From Utricularia gibba (Eukaryota; Streptophyta; Magnoliopsida; Lamiales; Lentibulariaceae): a stretch of 64,000 bases of DNA. The stretch is taken from contig NEEC01000017.1 of assembly GCA_002189035.1 (NCBI GenBank), positions 1 through 64,000 of the forward strand. Direction: 5' to 3'. The translations under genes and the position numbers were made by a program. This document shows, piece by piece, positions 35,758 to 47,520 of this stretch. The first letter of the stretch is position 1; each line of letters opens with the position of its first letter. Under the pieces are notes generated by a model that was given only the letters and a program-made list of their open reading frames with translations, had not been told where the DNA came from and did no database searches.

Positions 35758-37915
35758 AGTCTTCAACTTCATCTTCACTTGAACTTGAGGATAATGTTTG
35801 ATTTCTTTTCAATGCTTCTAGCCAATCCTTTAGACAAATGCATGCCTCCAGGGTCTCTACTTTCAACTTGGACCGCTTGTGATTAAGAACTCGTCCCCTT
35901 GCACTAAACGCACTTTCGGATGCCACTATAGATGCTGAAGGTGATTAAGATCTTTGGCATTCTAGCCAAGATAGGGAATGTAGTAGAATTTGTCTTCTAC
36001 CAACCCAATATATCAAAGTTGTCATCATCAACACCCTCAACAATAGGAGTATTATTGTAAAGTGTAATTTGATCAATGGAATTTAATGAAGATGATGAAG
36101 AGGATGACACAAATGAGGTATGTTTTCTACGAATAATGTCCATCGGAGTGCGACTACCAAACATCGAATTATTACATGTTTTAGGAATAGGAACACTAAG
36201 ATCACTATATTTAGAAGTATAAAGGGAATACATAGCACGTAAAATATTGTTAGCATCAACATCTTTTTCTTCACAATTTTTAATGGAAAAAGCAACATCA
36301 TCTACACTAAATGACTCCGAAATGCATTCAACTAATGTTTTCACACCTCTAGATTTAACCCGAGGATCCAAAATAGGTGCAATAAGAAACAAATGTGGGA
36401 TTTCATCAAAATATTTCAAAAACCCATTTTTCATATTTCGCACTACATCCCCCAAAAAATCACAATCAGTTTGATGATCATAAAAAGCAAACGAAATTTT
36501 ACAAATACATGAAAGCACAAGTTGAGAAGTTCGATAATAAATACCACTCAAAATTTTAGTACAAGAATAAAATGTTTCTAGTAAATTTACTAAACCTCTT
36601 ATTTTTTAAAAAATAGAATGAGTCAAGAAATTGAAACCCGTAAAAGATTCACAAAATTCAATAAGAACATTTTCATAAGGAATCAAAAATTGTAACATAT
36701 CATATGCAGAATTCTATCTAGTTGGACAATCATTTTTAAATTTTCGATAAGATATATTTCTTTCTTGAAAAATCCTCTTATAATCATCTCTTTTATTAGG
36801 TGTAGTTCTAATCATACCCACTAAATCACGAATAGGAGTTAAAAAAATTTCACATTCTTTTAAACCATTTTGAACACACAAATTTAAGATATGACAAGTG
36901 CACCTAGTGTGGAAAAAAATGCTATTCAATATAGGATTCATGCTACTTTTCAAAATGTGAATAGCATTGGTATTTGCAGAGGCATTATCCAAAGAAATAG
37001 AAAAAATCCTATCAGATATTCCATAAAATGCTGTGACCTTTTCAATGATTTTACCAATAGAAAAACCATTATGTGGTGATGGCCATTCTTGTAAAGATAA
37101 AATTCGTTTTTGCATACACCAAGAATTATCTACCCAAGAACATGTAATAACAATATAACTCTCATTGTTACAACCTTTCCAACCATCACAAGTCAAACAA
37201 AAATTATATTGTAGAGATTTAAAAGTAGAAATTAAATAGTCACGCATGTTTTTAAAATCCTCAAGTGCTATATGATGCATGGTTTTCCAGGAAAAATTTT
37301 TGTATCCCGGTTGAAAAAGAAGATTTTTGTATCCCTTTCAACATATCATTAAAAGAAGATTTTTCAACTAATGAAAAAGAAAGTTCATTAAGTATCAAAT
37401 AACGCACCACACTTACTTGAAAAGTTTATAATTAAAAAAAAATTAGATAATCTCACACTATTATCATCCCCTAAACATAATCTAGTCTGACAAAACTGTA
37501 GTAATTTATCATTATACTTTTCCCTAATATGCCTCTTATATGTACCGGTTCCCCAACCCTGTTTGAAAGTATACTCTTTACCACAATGTTTACAAGAAAT
37601 TTTTTCGGGATTAGAAACAATAATATGCTCTCCAACATCCAAAGAATCATCACTAGAATTTTTTGATCTTTTACGAAAAAGGGGACTCGATGAGGTTGAA
37701 GAACCCACTTCTTGAGGACTAGAAAAATCATCATCTTCGGGTAAGGGACCACATTCAAGTTCTTGTAAGAATTGAAGATCTTCCCCAAAAGAAAATTCTC
37801 TATCATTTTCAAAAACGCAAGATATAGTAAAATCAGCTTGAGAAGCTTGAGAAATTAAATTAATAGCAACGGATACTTTCAAAACCCTGTGCAACCCCAC
37901 AGTGTGCACAGTCAC
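35758..37915 (-). pseudogene. hAT transposase (BED finger, catalytic core, hATC dimerisation domain)
   Basis: Transposase would bind the element ends and catalyse excision and insertion. On the minus strand, 37915-37388 carries an acidic N-terminus and a BED-type finger (CKHCGKEYTFKQGWGTGTY, then RHIREKY, where the last zinc ligand appears replaced by Tyr). 37280-36714 holds the core (FCLTCDGWKGCNNESYIVIT, CHILNLCVQ). 36551-35997 follows (NGFLKYFDEIPHLFLIAPIL, LDPRVK), and 35990-35758 encodes hATC (SESAFSARGRVLN, LEACICLKDWLEAL) in another frame. Stops, frameshifts and a gap between 37387 and 37281 make it non-functional. Confidence 0.9.
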
Positions 37916-38939
37916 AAATGCATGTACTAGTCGTTGAGATTAATATATATATAAAAAATATATTTTAAATATGATGCTGTCACGTCAGTCTTCACATGAG
38001 TATTTTAAATATATACTTATGTTTAAATATGCATTGTACTACAAATATGGATAAATTAGAGATATTGGCAATGCATAATTAGTTATTGAGAAAAATATAT
38101 AGGTAATTAAATGTTAAAATATTTATTTGGTTGAACTATCGAAATTATTCAATAAATTTGAATAATTTAGTATTTTTCTATTGAGGTTATACATTTTATA
38201 TTTATTAATTTCATTCTAATTTTATAATTTCTATTATATAAATAAATGAAATAAATTATTAAAGTGATAAAATTATCAGTAATTGAAAACATATACAATA
38301 AAATTACATTTTTTCAGACACCAACATTAGCTTGCGAGTGTTCGGGAAGAACATCTGAAAGTCACAGACCATTCCCTGGCCACCAGCATTTACTCATGCC
38401 TCATGTAAGAGTGTCATGAGGGTGCCTGAGATCATTTTCCAAGCACCCACATCTATTGTCAGTGTTTCTAGGAAAGGGTGTTTCAGAAGATTTTCCAGGC
38501 ACCCACTTCCATCGTATGGGTGTCTGAAATCATATACATTTATTTATTTTTTTAATTTTTTAATTTTTTAATTTTTTTTTAATTTTTTTCGGTTCCGAAC
38601 CGACGGTTTCGGTTCGGAACCGTGAACAGTGCGGTTCGAACACGGGTCGGAACGGTCGGTTCCACGGTTCCAAATTTGCCGAACCGAACCGAAACCGTAC
38701 GGACATCCACCCCCTGAAAATGTCTGCTATTGGCGGTTGGTGAACAACGGAGTCATCTGAAAGGTATTTTGAACATCACTTCGTATGATGTATACCGTAT
38801 TCCAAGATCTGCGTTTGGGGTTTCTCAAAATTTTTAAAATTCCGCTGCTTTTGAGACATACGATGTCTACAAAAAACCCAACAATTTGGAGAGTTTATAA
38901 CATCGTTCATGTGATGTGTGAACTTTTCTCCATCTTATG

Positions 38940-40205
38940 GACTACATGAAAATCAGAAAAAAAATATCAAATCTTCAATTCGAATTAGGACATCGTCTAC
39001 CAAACCTTTAGGAGAAATGACACTTCGATCTACAAATTCAATTTGTACTCCGGATGCTTGCACGGGTCTCAATCTAAGAGCTTCATAAACTAAATATGAG
39101 ATTACATTAACAGAAACTCCTAAATATGCCCGGATCCTTGCATTTTTTAGGAAGCTTTTGAGTGGGTAATTAACTTCATCTTGGGTTTGGACATGCAAAG
39201 CCGCTTCAAATATTTCGCACTTCTTTACACCATAGAAATATAGTCCAAAATAGTTAAATTAAGTTGAACACTATCCAAGGCCTTCAAAATCTTATTCTTT
39301 TCATCTTTTTTTTCTTTTGTCATCAACTTACAAGGAAATAAGGGTTGAGTGATCTTCACTTTTAAGAGGTTCCCAATGAACCACCATTTTTTCCTTGTCT
39401 TTAACCGCAACACTAAATTTCCTCTTCTCATCAATCTTAGTCTCAGATCGGACTATGTTTCTGTCAGGTTTCTCCTTACTGTTCCTCAATGTCAATGCGC
39501 TGCAATTCAATCTTCTACCAGAATTTGAATATGATGCTGTTGGTTCCCCTTTCTTTTTCAGTTCTCCAAGCTCCAATGTTGTTTTATGCATGCTGATTGA
39601 ACCATGAACATTTTCATCGTTTTTTTCAAAGAACTCGAAAAAATTTCCTCCAACATTTCTTTGGCTTGAATATTGAGATTTTTGGACTTGTTTTAGAAAG
39701 GTGGAACCTATGCATTCTTTGTTGCTCCTAAAAATTTTGCTGGAAATTTTGTTGCACCATGCTTGAAATTTCTCCCTTCTACATAGCCTCATTGTTGTTA
39801 CAATGAGAGTTTGGGTGATCCCTCCAACATGGGTTATAAGTGTTTGAATATTAGTCATATTCTTCCTTGAGTTGAAGGTCTTAATCCCCCATAGCCTTGA
39901 CATGCTCTTCTTGAAATAACTTTGGATATTCATTAAAAGATGTTCAAGTCTGTGATAGTTTCCAAATGGCATGTTCTTAACTTAGAATAAGAACAACTTC
40001 TTCATCATTTAAGACATAGCACCAACATTTTTCGTGAGTTAAATCATCTTCATAAACTCTTGGTACATGGCAAGGAGTCTTCTCAACTTCGGTGCTTCCC
40101 TTGATTTTTTGATTCCTTCTAGCAAGCCTCTTAAACTCAAGATTGAAATCAAAATCCCCTACACCAAAGGAATACAAATGCATCAACTAAAAACACAAAA
40201 CAATT
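38940..40205 (-). pseudogene. Athila/Tat-type Ty3/gypsy gag-protease relic
   Basis: Minus-strand frames include a gag stretch reading TYNPCWRDHPN (about 39838-39800) and the protease region GVSVNVISYLVYEALRLRPV followed by SPKGLVDDVL (about 39130-38975). Both are characteristic of the Athila/Tat branch. The catalytic Asp is replaced (A-Y-L-G-V in place of a D-L-G-A motif). Frameshifts divide it into several open stretches (39972-39328, 39434-39225, 39198-38953). RT and everything downstream are missing; the relic ends near 38940. Confidence 0.8.
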
Positions 40206-40870
40206 GAACACCCCTCCCCCGTATCAGTGCCAATTTGATAAAAGAAAATTATACAAGTCATTAAAATTGCTAATTCACATATCAAATAAATTTATAAACT
40301 AATTCACATCCAATCATACGAAAAATATGAGAAAAGTGGATCGGGGTCGAACACAAGGAACTACATGCTTCTCATGTAAATGTTTTTACATGTTGTTTTT
40401 TTCATGGTTGGAAATTAAGTCTAAGTTAAAAATAAAACAAGTTTACAATAAAATACAATAGAGAGATAAACAGATAAATTCGACTACTAAGTAGAACAAG
40501 ATTATGAAATCGAAATCACTTACACCAAATGAATACAAATGCATCAACTAAAAACACAAAACAATTGAACACCCCTCCCCCGCATCGGTTCCAATTTGAT
40601 AAAAGAAAATTATACAAGTCAAATTACTAATTCACGTATCAAATAAATTTATAAACTAATTCACATCCAATCATACAAAAAATATGAAAAAAGTGGATCG
40701 GGGTCAAACACAAGGAACTACATGCTTCTCATGTGAAGGTTTATGCATGTTGTTTTTGTCATGGTTGGAAATTAAGTCTAAGTTAAGACTAAAACAAGTT
40801 TGTAATAAAATACAGTAGAGAGACAAACACATAAATTCGACTATTAAGTAGAACAAGATTGTGCAATGCC
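40141..40870 (-). repeat. 361-bp tandem duplication of the LTR/primer-site junction
   Basis: The block around CAATTGAACACCCCTCCCCC occurs at 40201 and again at 40562. Each copy contains the LTR end (TGATAAAAG on plus, at 40236 and 40597) and, on the minus strand, a primer-site-like TTGGCACTGATACGGGGGAG, a degenerate version of the Athila-type TGGCGCCGTTGCCGGGGA site. Confidence 0.85.
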
Positions 40871-41766
40871 TTGAAGCTTCCAGGAGTAGCATGATCATTG
40901 ATGCACTTAACTCATCCAACCCAACAATCATTCACCTAACAAATAAAGGATTCAAGTCTACCTAAACCTTTCTTTTCCCTAATTGTTGGTCTACCTCTAA
41001 CTAGGTTATTTTATGATGAATTTCATTACTTCGTCCTCTTGGATCTATCCTTGTTTGATAAGCTAGGTAGTCTAATAAGCAATAATCATGCATACTCCCT
41101 TCTACTCAAGGCATTATGTGTGTTTAGCCACTCATGCTAATGTGAAATGAAACACGTATGTAACATAGAGAACGCAGCATGTTCATGTAATGACGCAAGC
41201 AACAATAACAAAAGAAACATAAATAGAAACAGAAATCGTAAATATTTCGTGCAAAAAGCTAAAACCACTCCTGGCTAGGAGTAGTGTTGATAAACAAAGG
41301 AAAGTTCAATGGTAAGCTTGGTTCTTCGTTTTGTCTTGTTCTTTCTTCTTCTTCTTCATGGTTCTTCTACGATTCCCTACTAGATCTCCTTCCCATAAGT
41401 CTGTAGCGAGTTGTTCAATGGGGAGATATTTCTTTCTCACTCCTCATTATTCTCAAAATCCTCTTTTTATCTTCTTGGAATTTGGTATTTCTTTTTCTTC
41501 TCTTTTGTCTCCTTTTCATGCTGCCTTTATTGTATGCTTTTTCACTCATTGGGATTTGTATTGTTGACATATGCTACATTGCTCATGAAAACGATTAGAA
41601 CTAAAATTGGAACTAAATCTTCATTTAGTCTCAATTAGGAATAAAAGTCACAAAAACACAGAAATACACAATAAAATCTGAGTTTTGCAGTAAAATATTA
41701 ATTATTTTCCTATTTTTAAACACTCAAAGGTGTCGAAGTAATAATTAGAGATAAATGGCACTATCA
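40597..41766 (-). repeat. 5' LTR of the Athila/Tat-type relic
   Basis: On minus it runs from 41766 (TGATAGTGCC) to 40597 (CTTTTATCA), 1170 bp, adjoining the primer site. Its length and terminal style match the solo LTR at 42724-43882 (1159 bp), with similar internal phrases such as the Pol II-like U3 near the middle. Confidence 0.8.
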
Positions 41767-42214
41767 AGAATCTTATTGGCATGCATGTACATCTTTAATG
41801 AGAGCATATGAGATGTAATATGGTACTTGAAAAAGTTCTATAATAGAATAATTATGGTATATCAATGAGGTGCATAGGTGCAATCGAGCAACAATAGTAA
41901 AATTCCATTCCATAGAAAGTGATGATAATGATAGTTTGTTATCATGAGTATTCTAGTCTTTAGATTTTTCAATGAATGCCTTTCAATTTGGTCGTCAAGT
42001 TTTGTATAGTGATGGAGCACATTTTTATGATTGATACAATTTTAAGGTTTCAATTGTTATTCTTATTGATGAAAATAATTGATATAGCATATACAATAGT
42101 ACCCTCAAAACTAGACCGAATTGAGCATGATTATTGAGAAAGCTGCATCCACACATGATGCAAAGAACACAAGGTATTTGCATAATAAGTGATTGAGGTA
42201 TTGAACTCATTTCT
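41767..42214. other. AT-rich stretch without recognised gene
   Basis: No coding or repeat assignment. It lies between the Athila-type LTR and the third copy of the TGTTGGG LTR family. Confidence 0.5.
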
Positions 42215-42723
42215 GCTTTAGGGTTTAGAAATTGTATGTCCTCAATGCAGTAGAATTTAAAATTTTTTGAGAAATTCAAACCATAAATCTTAGAATAGGG
42301 TATATATTAAATAAAGCGATTCTGAAAAACGCCTCTCATTGGACTCCGTTGTTCACCAATTGCCAACAATAATTGGCCACTATAATATCCACACGTTCAG
42401 CATTACATCGATAACCTTCTCAAGGCCACAAAAAGATGGTCGATTTCCTCAGATGGTAGTAGAAAAAATTGCCTCCTTGTAGAAAAATCTCGAAAAGAAT
42501 AAAGATATCAAAATCTCAAAAGATCGATTTTTTCTTATTATCTTATATAGATATTTGATAACATATCTAATCAAATCTCTTTAAAAATATTATCTAATGG
42601 AAATCTAATAGATATATATGTTTTCAAATCTTATCTATATCATATCTTTTATTTTGAGATTAATCAATATTACTCTCAAAATATGTTTCTATTTAATTTA
42701 TCTATTTTTACCAATTACATCTC

Positions 42724-43882
42724 TGATAAACAAAAAATTTAAGCACACATCATGAATATGCAATTTTCCTTGTCAAATAAATTTATAATTAATACACATT
42801 CAAGTATAATACAACTATGGGCATAGTGATTAGGGTTGAACTCAATGAGTTGGTGTTTGTCATGTGAAAATTAATGCATTGTCACGATTAAGAGATTTTG
42901 TATGAGCTAGGATTAAAAAGTTCATCATAACATATAGAAAGACAATAAACGGGTAAAAACAGAACTTAATCTAGAATAAGATAAGGTAATTCCTTGGGAC
43001 TCTCAGGGGATGTATGTTTATCTCTAAGACACTCTCATCTAAACAACAAATCAAACATCTAACAAACAAAGTCTAGGTCTACCTAAACTTTAATTTTCCC
43101 GCTAATCTTTGATCTATCTCAAATTAGGGTTGTTAAGATGAGTTTCATTACTTCTTCCTCCTAGATCTATCCTAGTTTGTCAAAGAACTAGTGTGATTTA
43201 TGGTTAACAAGATCTAGAATTGATTAGCACATTACTCCCCCTTGCCCCAAGGCACCCTTAATTGCTTGGCCACTCATACTTAACATAAATGAAAATAGAC
43301 CATAAAAAATCATCCATGTTATACTCATATCATAGTTCGATAACCAGGAAAAAAAACAAGCACAAATGTATAAAGTTCAACAGAAAACTAAAAATGTTGC
43401 AGGTTACTCTTAGCTAAGAATATTATTCTTGAGAGACAAAAGATAGTCTTCATACATGAGTTTCGTTTCTCGGATGTCTTCTTCGTTGTCCTTCTTGGTT
43501 CATTGCCGATCTCCTCCCCTCTAGTGTGTGGCATGTTCTCCAATGGGTTATCCTCCTTTTTCTCTTTCCATCTTGTCTCATTTTGTGTCCCACATTCTCC
43601 TTTTTCCTCTCCTTGTATTTTGTGTCCTTTTCAGCTTTTGGCCTCATCTTCTGCCACTTCACTATTAATATACAGCTCCTTGGTATTTGGGTTACTAACA
43701 TGTCTTGCATTGCTCAAGGGAACTATTAGAACCAAGGTTGGGACTAAATCGAGTCCCAACGAGGAATAAAGGACACAATTACGGTACTATCCACAAAACG
43801 CAGAAATAAATAATAAAACTTCAGTCTTGTAGTACAATGAGTCATTTTCCTATACTGAAATACTCAAAAATATGTGTTATCA
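42724..43882 (-). repeat. Solo LTR of the Athila-type family
   Basis: It is bounded by TGATAA...TTATCA and flanked by ATCTC (42719-42723) and ATCTT (43883-43887), a 5-bp target duplication with one mismatch. It splits the host LTR within its TTACATCTC...ATGCAATTG context. It has no internal region. Confidence 0.85.
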
Positions 43883-44184
43883 ATCTTATGCAATTGTATT
43901 ATTCTATCTTATATTGAAAAATGACTTTACTCCAATGTGTGACCAACTTCAACTCTTCAATCAAAGCATTAATAATAAATTTATTAATTATCACTAAATT
44001 AATATTAAACAATAACATTAAATGACCAACTCCAACTCTTCGAGTGTGATTTACTTGGTCCCACGATTTACTGTTACGTTTGATGCAATTACTTGAGATA
44101 AGATCGCATAACTAATATAAGTGATAAATCATTTATTAATCACTCAAGTATCTCCAATCTTAAGGAGTCGCAATGCTTCTCATC

Positions 44185-45008
44185 TATTAAGTGTCATTTT
44201 TTTACTATTTCTTATGTAGTTTTAATGTTTAATTGTGATTAGAAATGTCTAATTAGGAGTCTATAATATGATATTTAGGTTTTTATCTAGCTTAGAGTAA
44301 TTATCCTAAATCTTGTACTTTATCTAATAATTTTTTTAGTTTTAATTGAGTTTTTTTCTAGAGGCGCACACGTGGTAGGAAGTAAGAGAAAGACGGCATC
44401 AGATGGCAACAAATTGGATCCTCCCGAGCTGACATTCTCTTGATTTCCGGAAGACTGCAGACGCATAATCATGAGACTTCATGTGTGGAACGCGGGAGTT
44501 TCTGACAGGCGATATCATTAGCGTACCAGTGTCAGAGCACACGTTGCTTGCAAGTCATCCCTAGTTCAGCAGAACCACAGAGACACGAAATCTCAAACAA
44601 AATAGTTCAACTCAGTTCTGTTGAGACAAGTTTTAGTTTTACTTTTAGTTTAGTTTAGGCTTTTGTTTCTCTCTCTAGAGGATTTTCCTCTACTAGAGAA
44701 GAGTGAAGACGCAACGAACATAGCTGGACAGAATTCCATACCCAGGAACATTCACTTTATTTAAGGTTCATCGCTTACGTTCATTTCAGTTGTCTGTTCA
44801 AAACCCCTCTTATTCCCTTACTCAAGTTTCATCATTTACGTTTCTCGCACCTTTACGCTACAAGCCGTTTACAAATCGTGACAGTTATATTCGGTGAAAA
44901 AGCACCTTTCACTGAAAAATAACTCCGTGCGTTCGACACCCGTACTACGCTTTTGTGTTTTACGAGTTCTAAAAATATTAAAATTTATTATGGAAACGAC
45001 ACGCATCA
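44185..45008. repeat. Solo LTR, 824 bp, with TCATC target duplication
   Basis: TCATC occurs at 44180-44184 and 45009-45013, and removing the insert restores the host LTR (TTCTCATCCATAC). The first bases are TATTAAGTGTCA and the last GACACGCATCA. The expected initial TG would be mutated to TA. The part near 44930 (GTGCGTTCGACACCCGTAC) is typical of the 3' end of Ty3/gypsy LTRs, which suggests plus orientation. Confidence 0.82.
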
Positions 45009-45629
45009 TCATCCATACTAGGTAAGCCATGGTTAAACTCTCATTAATAATGAGTGAAAATGCGAGCATAAGTTTAAGATAACTTTGTTGATCTCATGTC
45101 TAAGCTTATTAAAACGGGTGTAATATTCGAGATCTTGCTATTGACACTTGGTTAGCTTATCGGTATTTGTGATATCATCAATGCTTGAAGAATCTCAAAT
45201 TATGATCTTATCATAATTTTTACAGCATATAGATCAAGTAGAGGATTTTTATTAATGATATAAATTTAATCACAATTCAAAATGATAAGATTTACCAATA
45301 AGTTGATTATTTTTAGAACACATACACTAACATTCTCATCCTCAAGGAATTCATTGATGATGTGTGTTCAACTAAGAAAAAATTATATGAACCATATTTC
45401 CTAGAATTCTGAAGGTATTTCAGATTTAATAGTGCGAGTAGCATATGCTAAATGACATTACTTCGATTTTGTTAGGAAGAAAGTTCAGTCTTAACTATAG
45501 AATAAATGAATGATATCTTATATAAGGAGTGTATAAGGTTATTTGATAAATGACACAAGTACAACTCGATAACTTTATTAAATTAATTATATCATATTCA
45601 ACAATTTTTTTGTGTATAAATATATAATA

Positions 45630-45719
45630 ATGAGCACAAATCATATTGAATCTCTAATTGACGTACTACAAGAAGCACAAGATCTTCATCCAACATCAAT
45701 TACAAAGGTAGTACCATAA
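45630..45719 (+). other. Possible small exon or ORF of unknown kind
   Basis: A TATA-like GTATAAATATATAA (45613-45626) precedes an ATG at 45630 with 29 codons that run across a possible donor (AAG|GTA at 45708). A second short open frame (MDTLGKQKREIHFSDEIDIK..., 56 codons) starts at 45790. No homology recognised; it may be chance or a relic. Confidence 0.2.
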
Positions 45720-45986
45720 TTAATATTCACCTCTATCATTGTAAAATGACATATATATACATTTATTTTGAATGACATAAAATGGATACATTGGGAAAAC
45801 AAAAGAGAGAGATTCATTTTAGTGACGAAATTGATATAAAGTATGATGAAGCCTCAAGAATGCTCCCAAATAACACATACAACATATTCGACAATGTAAA
45901 CATCATTGTAGAACAAAAAATTGATTGGTTCATATTATACTTTAAGTAACAACGTAAGCGTTGATAAAAGAAAGTGTGATTGTAGA

Positions 45987-46534
45987 TGATGGGATCTAAA
46001 TCGGATATAGTTAATCGGTCACGAAAAAGAAGCCAAAAGGTGTCTTGACAAACTGGTATAGGTCGATAGACCAGTAAGTGTCAGAGTTTGCTAGCGGTTG
46101 CCATTTTGAACAGTATGAAAAGTAACCGAATTACGGCAATGTCAGAACAGTTGGTGGTTATCCGAATGCAGGACAACGATACGGTCATCAAGCGTAGAAA
46201 GTAGATGACATCTACAAGATTCAGAATTCGGTCAGATTAGTCCCTTCTATAAATATAAGAAAACCTGAAGAAGAAGGTGTTGAACTCTTGGCATTCTAAC
46301 TTGTATTTTTTCTCCACCTCCATCTAGTGAAATCATTCTCCGGTGAGCTTTGATAGTTCTGTGGTTTTTTTCGTTCTTCAACGGTTTCCACGTTAAAATC
46401 CCTGCCTATTTTTATTAATGTCAACTACGTCATATCATCCAAAACGCTACTCACTAAATTGGATCCAACCCGTTCGGATTCACTCGAAACCGGAAAATCA
46501 ATTTTTGCCTTACTATCGATTTTCGACCACAACA
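45987..46534 (+). repeat. Solo LTR related to the Tat element LTR, plus orientation
   Basis: TGATGGGATC...CGACCACAACA, 548 bp, flanked by GTAGA at 45982-45986 and 46535-46539. The part 46320-46420 (CATCTAGTGAAATCATTCTC, then CGGTTTCCACG) matches the reverse complement of the Tat LTRs at 50877 and 60195. A TATA box (CTATAAATATAAG) lies near 46251. Confidence 0.85.
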
Positions 46535-46539
46535 GTAGA

Positions 46540-47295
46540 ATTTGAAAAATCAAGAAATATCTCTATGTTCATTCTCAAAGGCTACATTTGAGATCAATTT
46601 GATCTCCAGAAATGTATATATTAACATGTTTTAGTACATGTTTAAAGGTTTTTTATTGCTTTTGAATCAATCCAGAGATCATAGAGTATCACACAATTTC
46701 ATTTTTAGTGAATATCTATTGTATAAAAATATGTTCAGTGAGAGACAAATTTCATTAGACACACAAGTCCGTCAAATGAAGAAAATTCATATGAATTGAA
46801 TACGTATTCATCAAATCAACCTTGCCTGAAAAATAAAATACAATCAAAACTCATCAAACCCAATTTATAGATCTATTTTTGTTGTAAATGAGATAATATT
46901 CTAGTGTGATATCATAACAGTATCAACATTCATCATATCATATGGAAACTAGCAGATTTTTGCAAACTTCATCTTTAATTTGTGCTAGTAACTCCATGTG
47001 ACTACTATCACTATTGATGCAAATACTTTTTCAAAAGACCATACAAAAAGATATTGAGTTGGTGTCATCACAACATTCTATTTTCAAAGATTTGAAATGG
47101 ATTCTTTTTTTAGAAAGCAAGATAAACATAAAAATTTAAAAAATAATAGTATATTAGCGATTTGAATATTTTTTAACTTTATAACTTATTTTTTTTACAC
47201 TGTATTAAACATTGTATCTTTTAATGATTAAATACTTTATATTTATTGAATAATTTTCTAAAAATGTATAAAACGCAATTATTCAGATATTATAA
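46540..47295. other. AT-rich stretch without recognised gene
   Basis: Nothing identifiable on either strand. Confidence 0.55.
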
Positions 47296-47296
47296 T

Positions 47297-47520
47297 TGTT
47301 AAGGGCGAAAATTAGCATTGGCGTCGGAGCCAATTTCCAGGTTATGGAGTTCGCCAGAGGTGTCGAACACGTGTATGGGTTTTATGCTTTGTTTGGTGCG
47401 TTTAACGAAAATGAAGAAGGATGGAGATTTTTATGTGAAAATCGTTGGGGAACGAAAAAACCACGGAGCTATCGGAGCTCGCGTGAATTATCTTCACTAG
47501 ACGGACGTGGGGAAAAATAG
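47297..47520 (-). repeat. Relic of a Tat-type LTR end
   Basis: TGTTAAGGGCGAAAATTAGC...GGAGCCAATTTCCAGG...CTTCACTAGACGGACG is a diverged match to the first ~200 bp (plus coordinates) of the Tat LTRs. The rest of the LTR is not recognisable. An apparent 74-codon frame here is coincidental. Confidence 0.65.

Larger units (their letters stand above)
32233..38716 (-). mobile_element. hAT-superfamily DNA transposon, decayed
   Basis: The ends are TAGAGGTGGGTTCGGT on the left and, read inward from the right, CAGGGGGTGGATGTCCG. Both are followed by clusters of CGGTTCGGAACCG-type repeats (32244-32465 and 38590-38700), typical subterminal transposase-binding repeats of hAT elements. The minus strand encodes a hAT transposase (35758-37915). 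No clean 8-bp target duplication remains, because flanking LTR sequence is deleted at the insertion. Confidence 0.87.
31872..38883 (-). repeat. 5' part of the same LTR family, minus orientation, split by a hAT element
   Basis: The minus strand from 38883 (TGTTGGGTTTTTTGTAGAC) to 31872 matches the first ~630 bp of the plus LTR at 30395. The hAT element 32233-38716 interrupts it and about 75 bp of LTR are lost at that junction. The plus and minus copies thus form an inverted pair whose outer ends look like terminal inverted repeats. Confidence 0.82.
42215..45333 (+). repeat. Third copy of the 1.5-kb LTR family, split by two solo LTRs
   Basis: Sequence colinear with 30395-31871 starts near 42215 and ends ACACATACACTAACA at 45333. 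It is interrupted at 42724-43882 and 44185-45008 and lacks about 200 bp near 45165. It is more diverged than the other copies. Confidence 0.8.

Noticed and set aside
30395-38883. A single DNA transposon with long terminal inverted repeats
   Set aside because: Other copies in the window extend the arms to a different end (ACTAACA) in LTR fashion, and the inner hAT has its own ends. No target duplication flanks 30395 and 38883.
47296-47520. A 74-codon plus-strand frame
   Set aside because: The stretch aligns with the non-coding end of Tat LTRs at 50877 and 60195, so it is an LTR relic.
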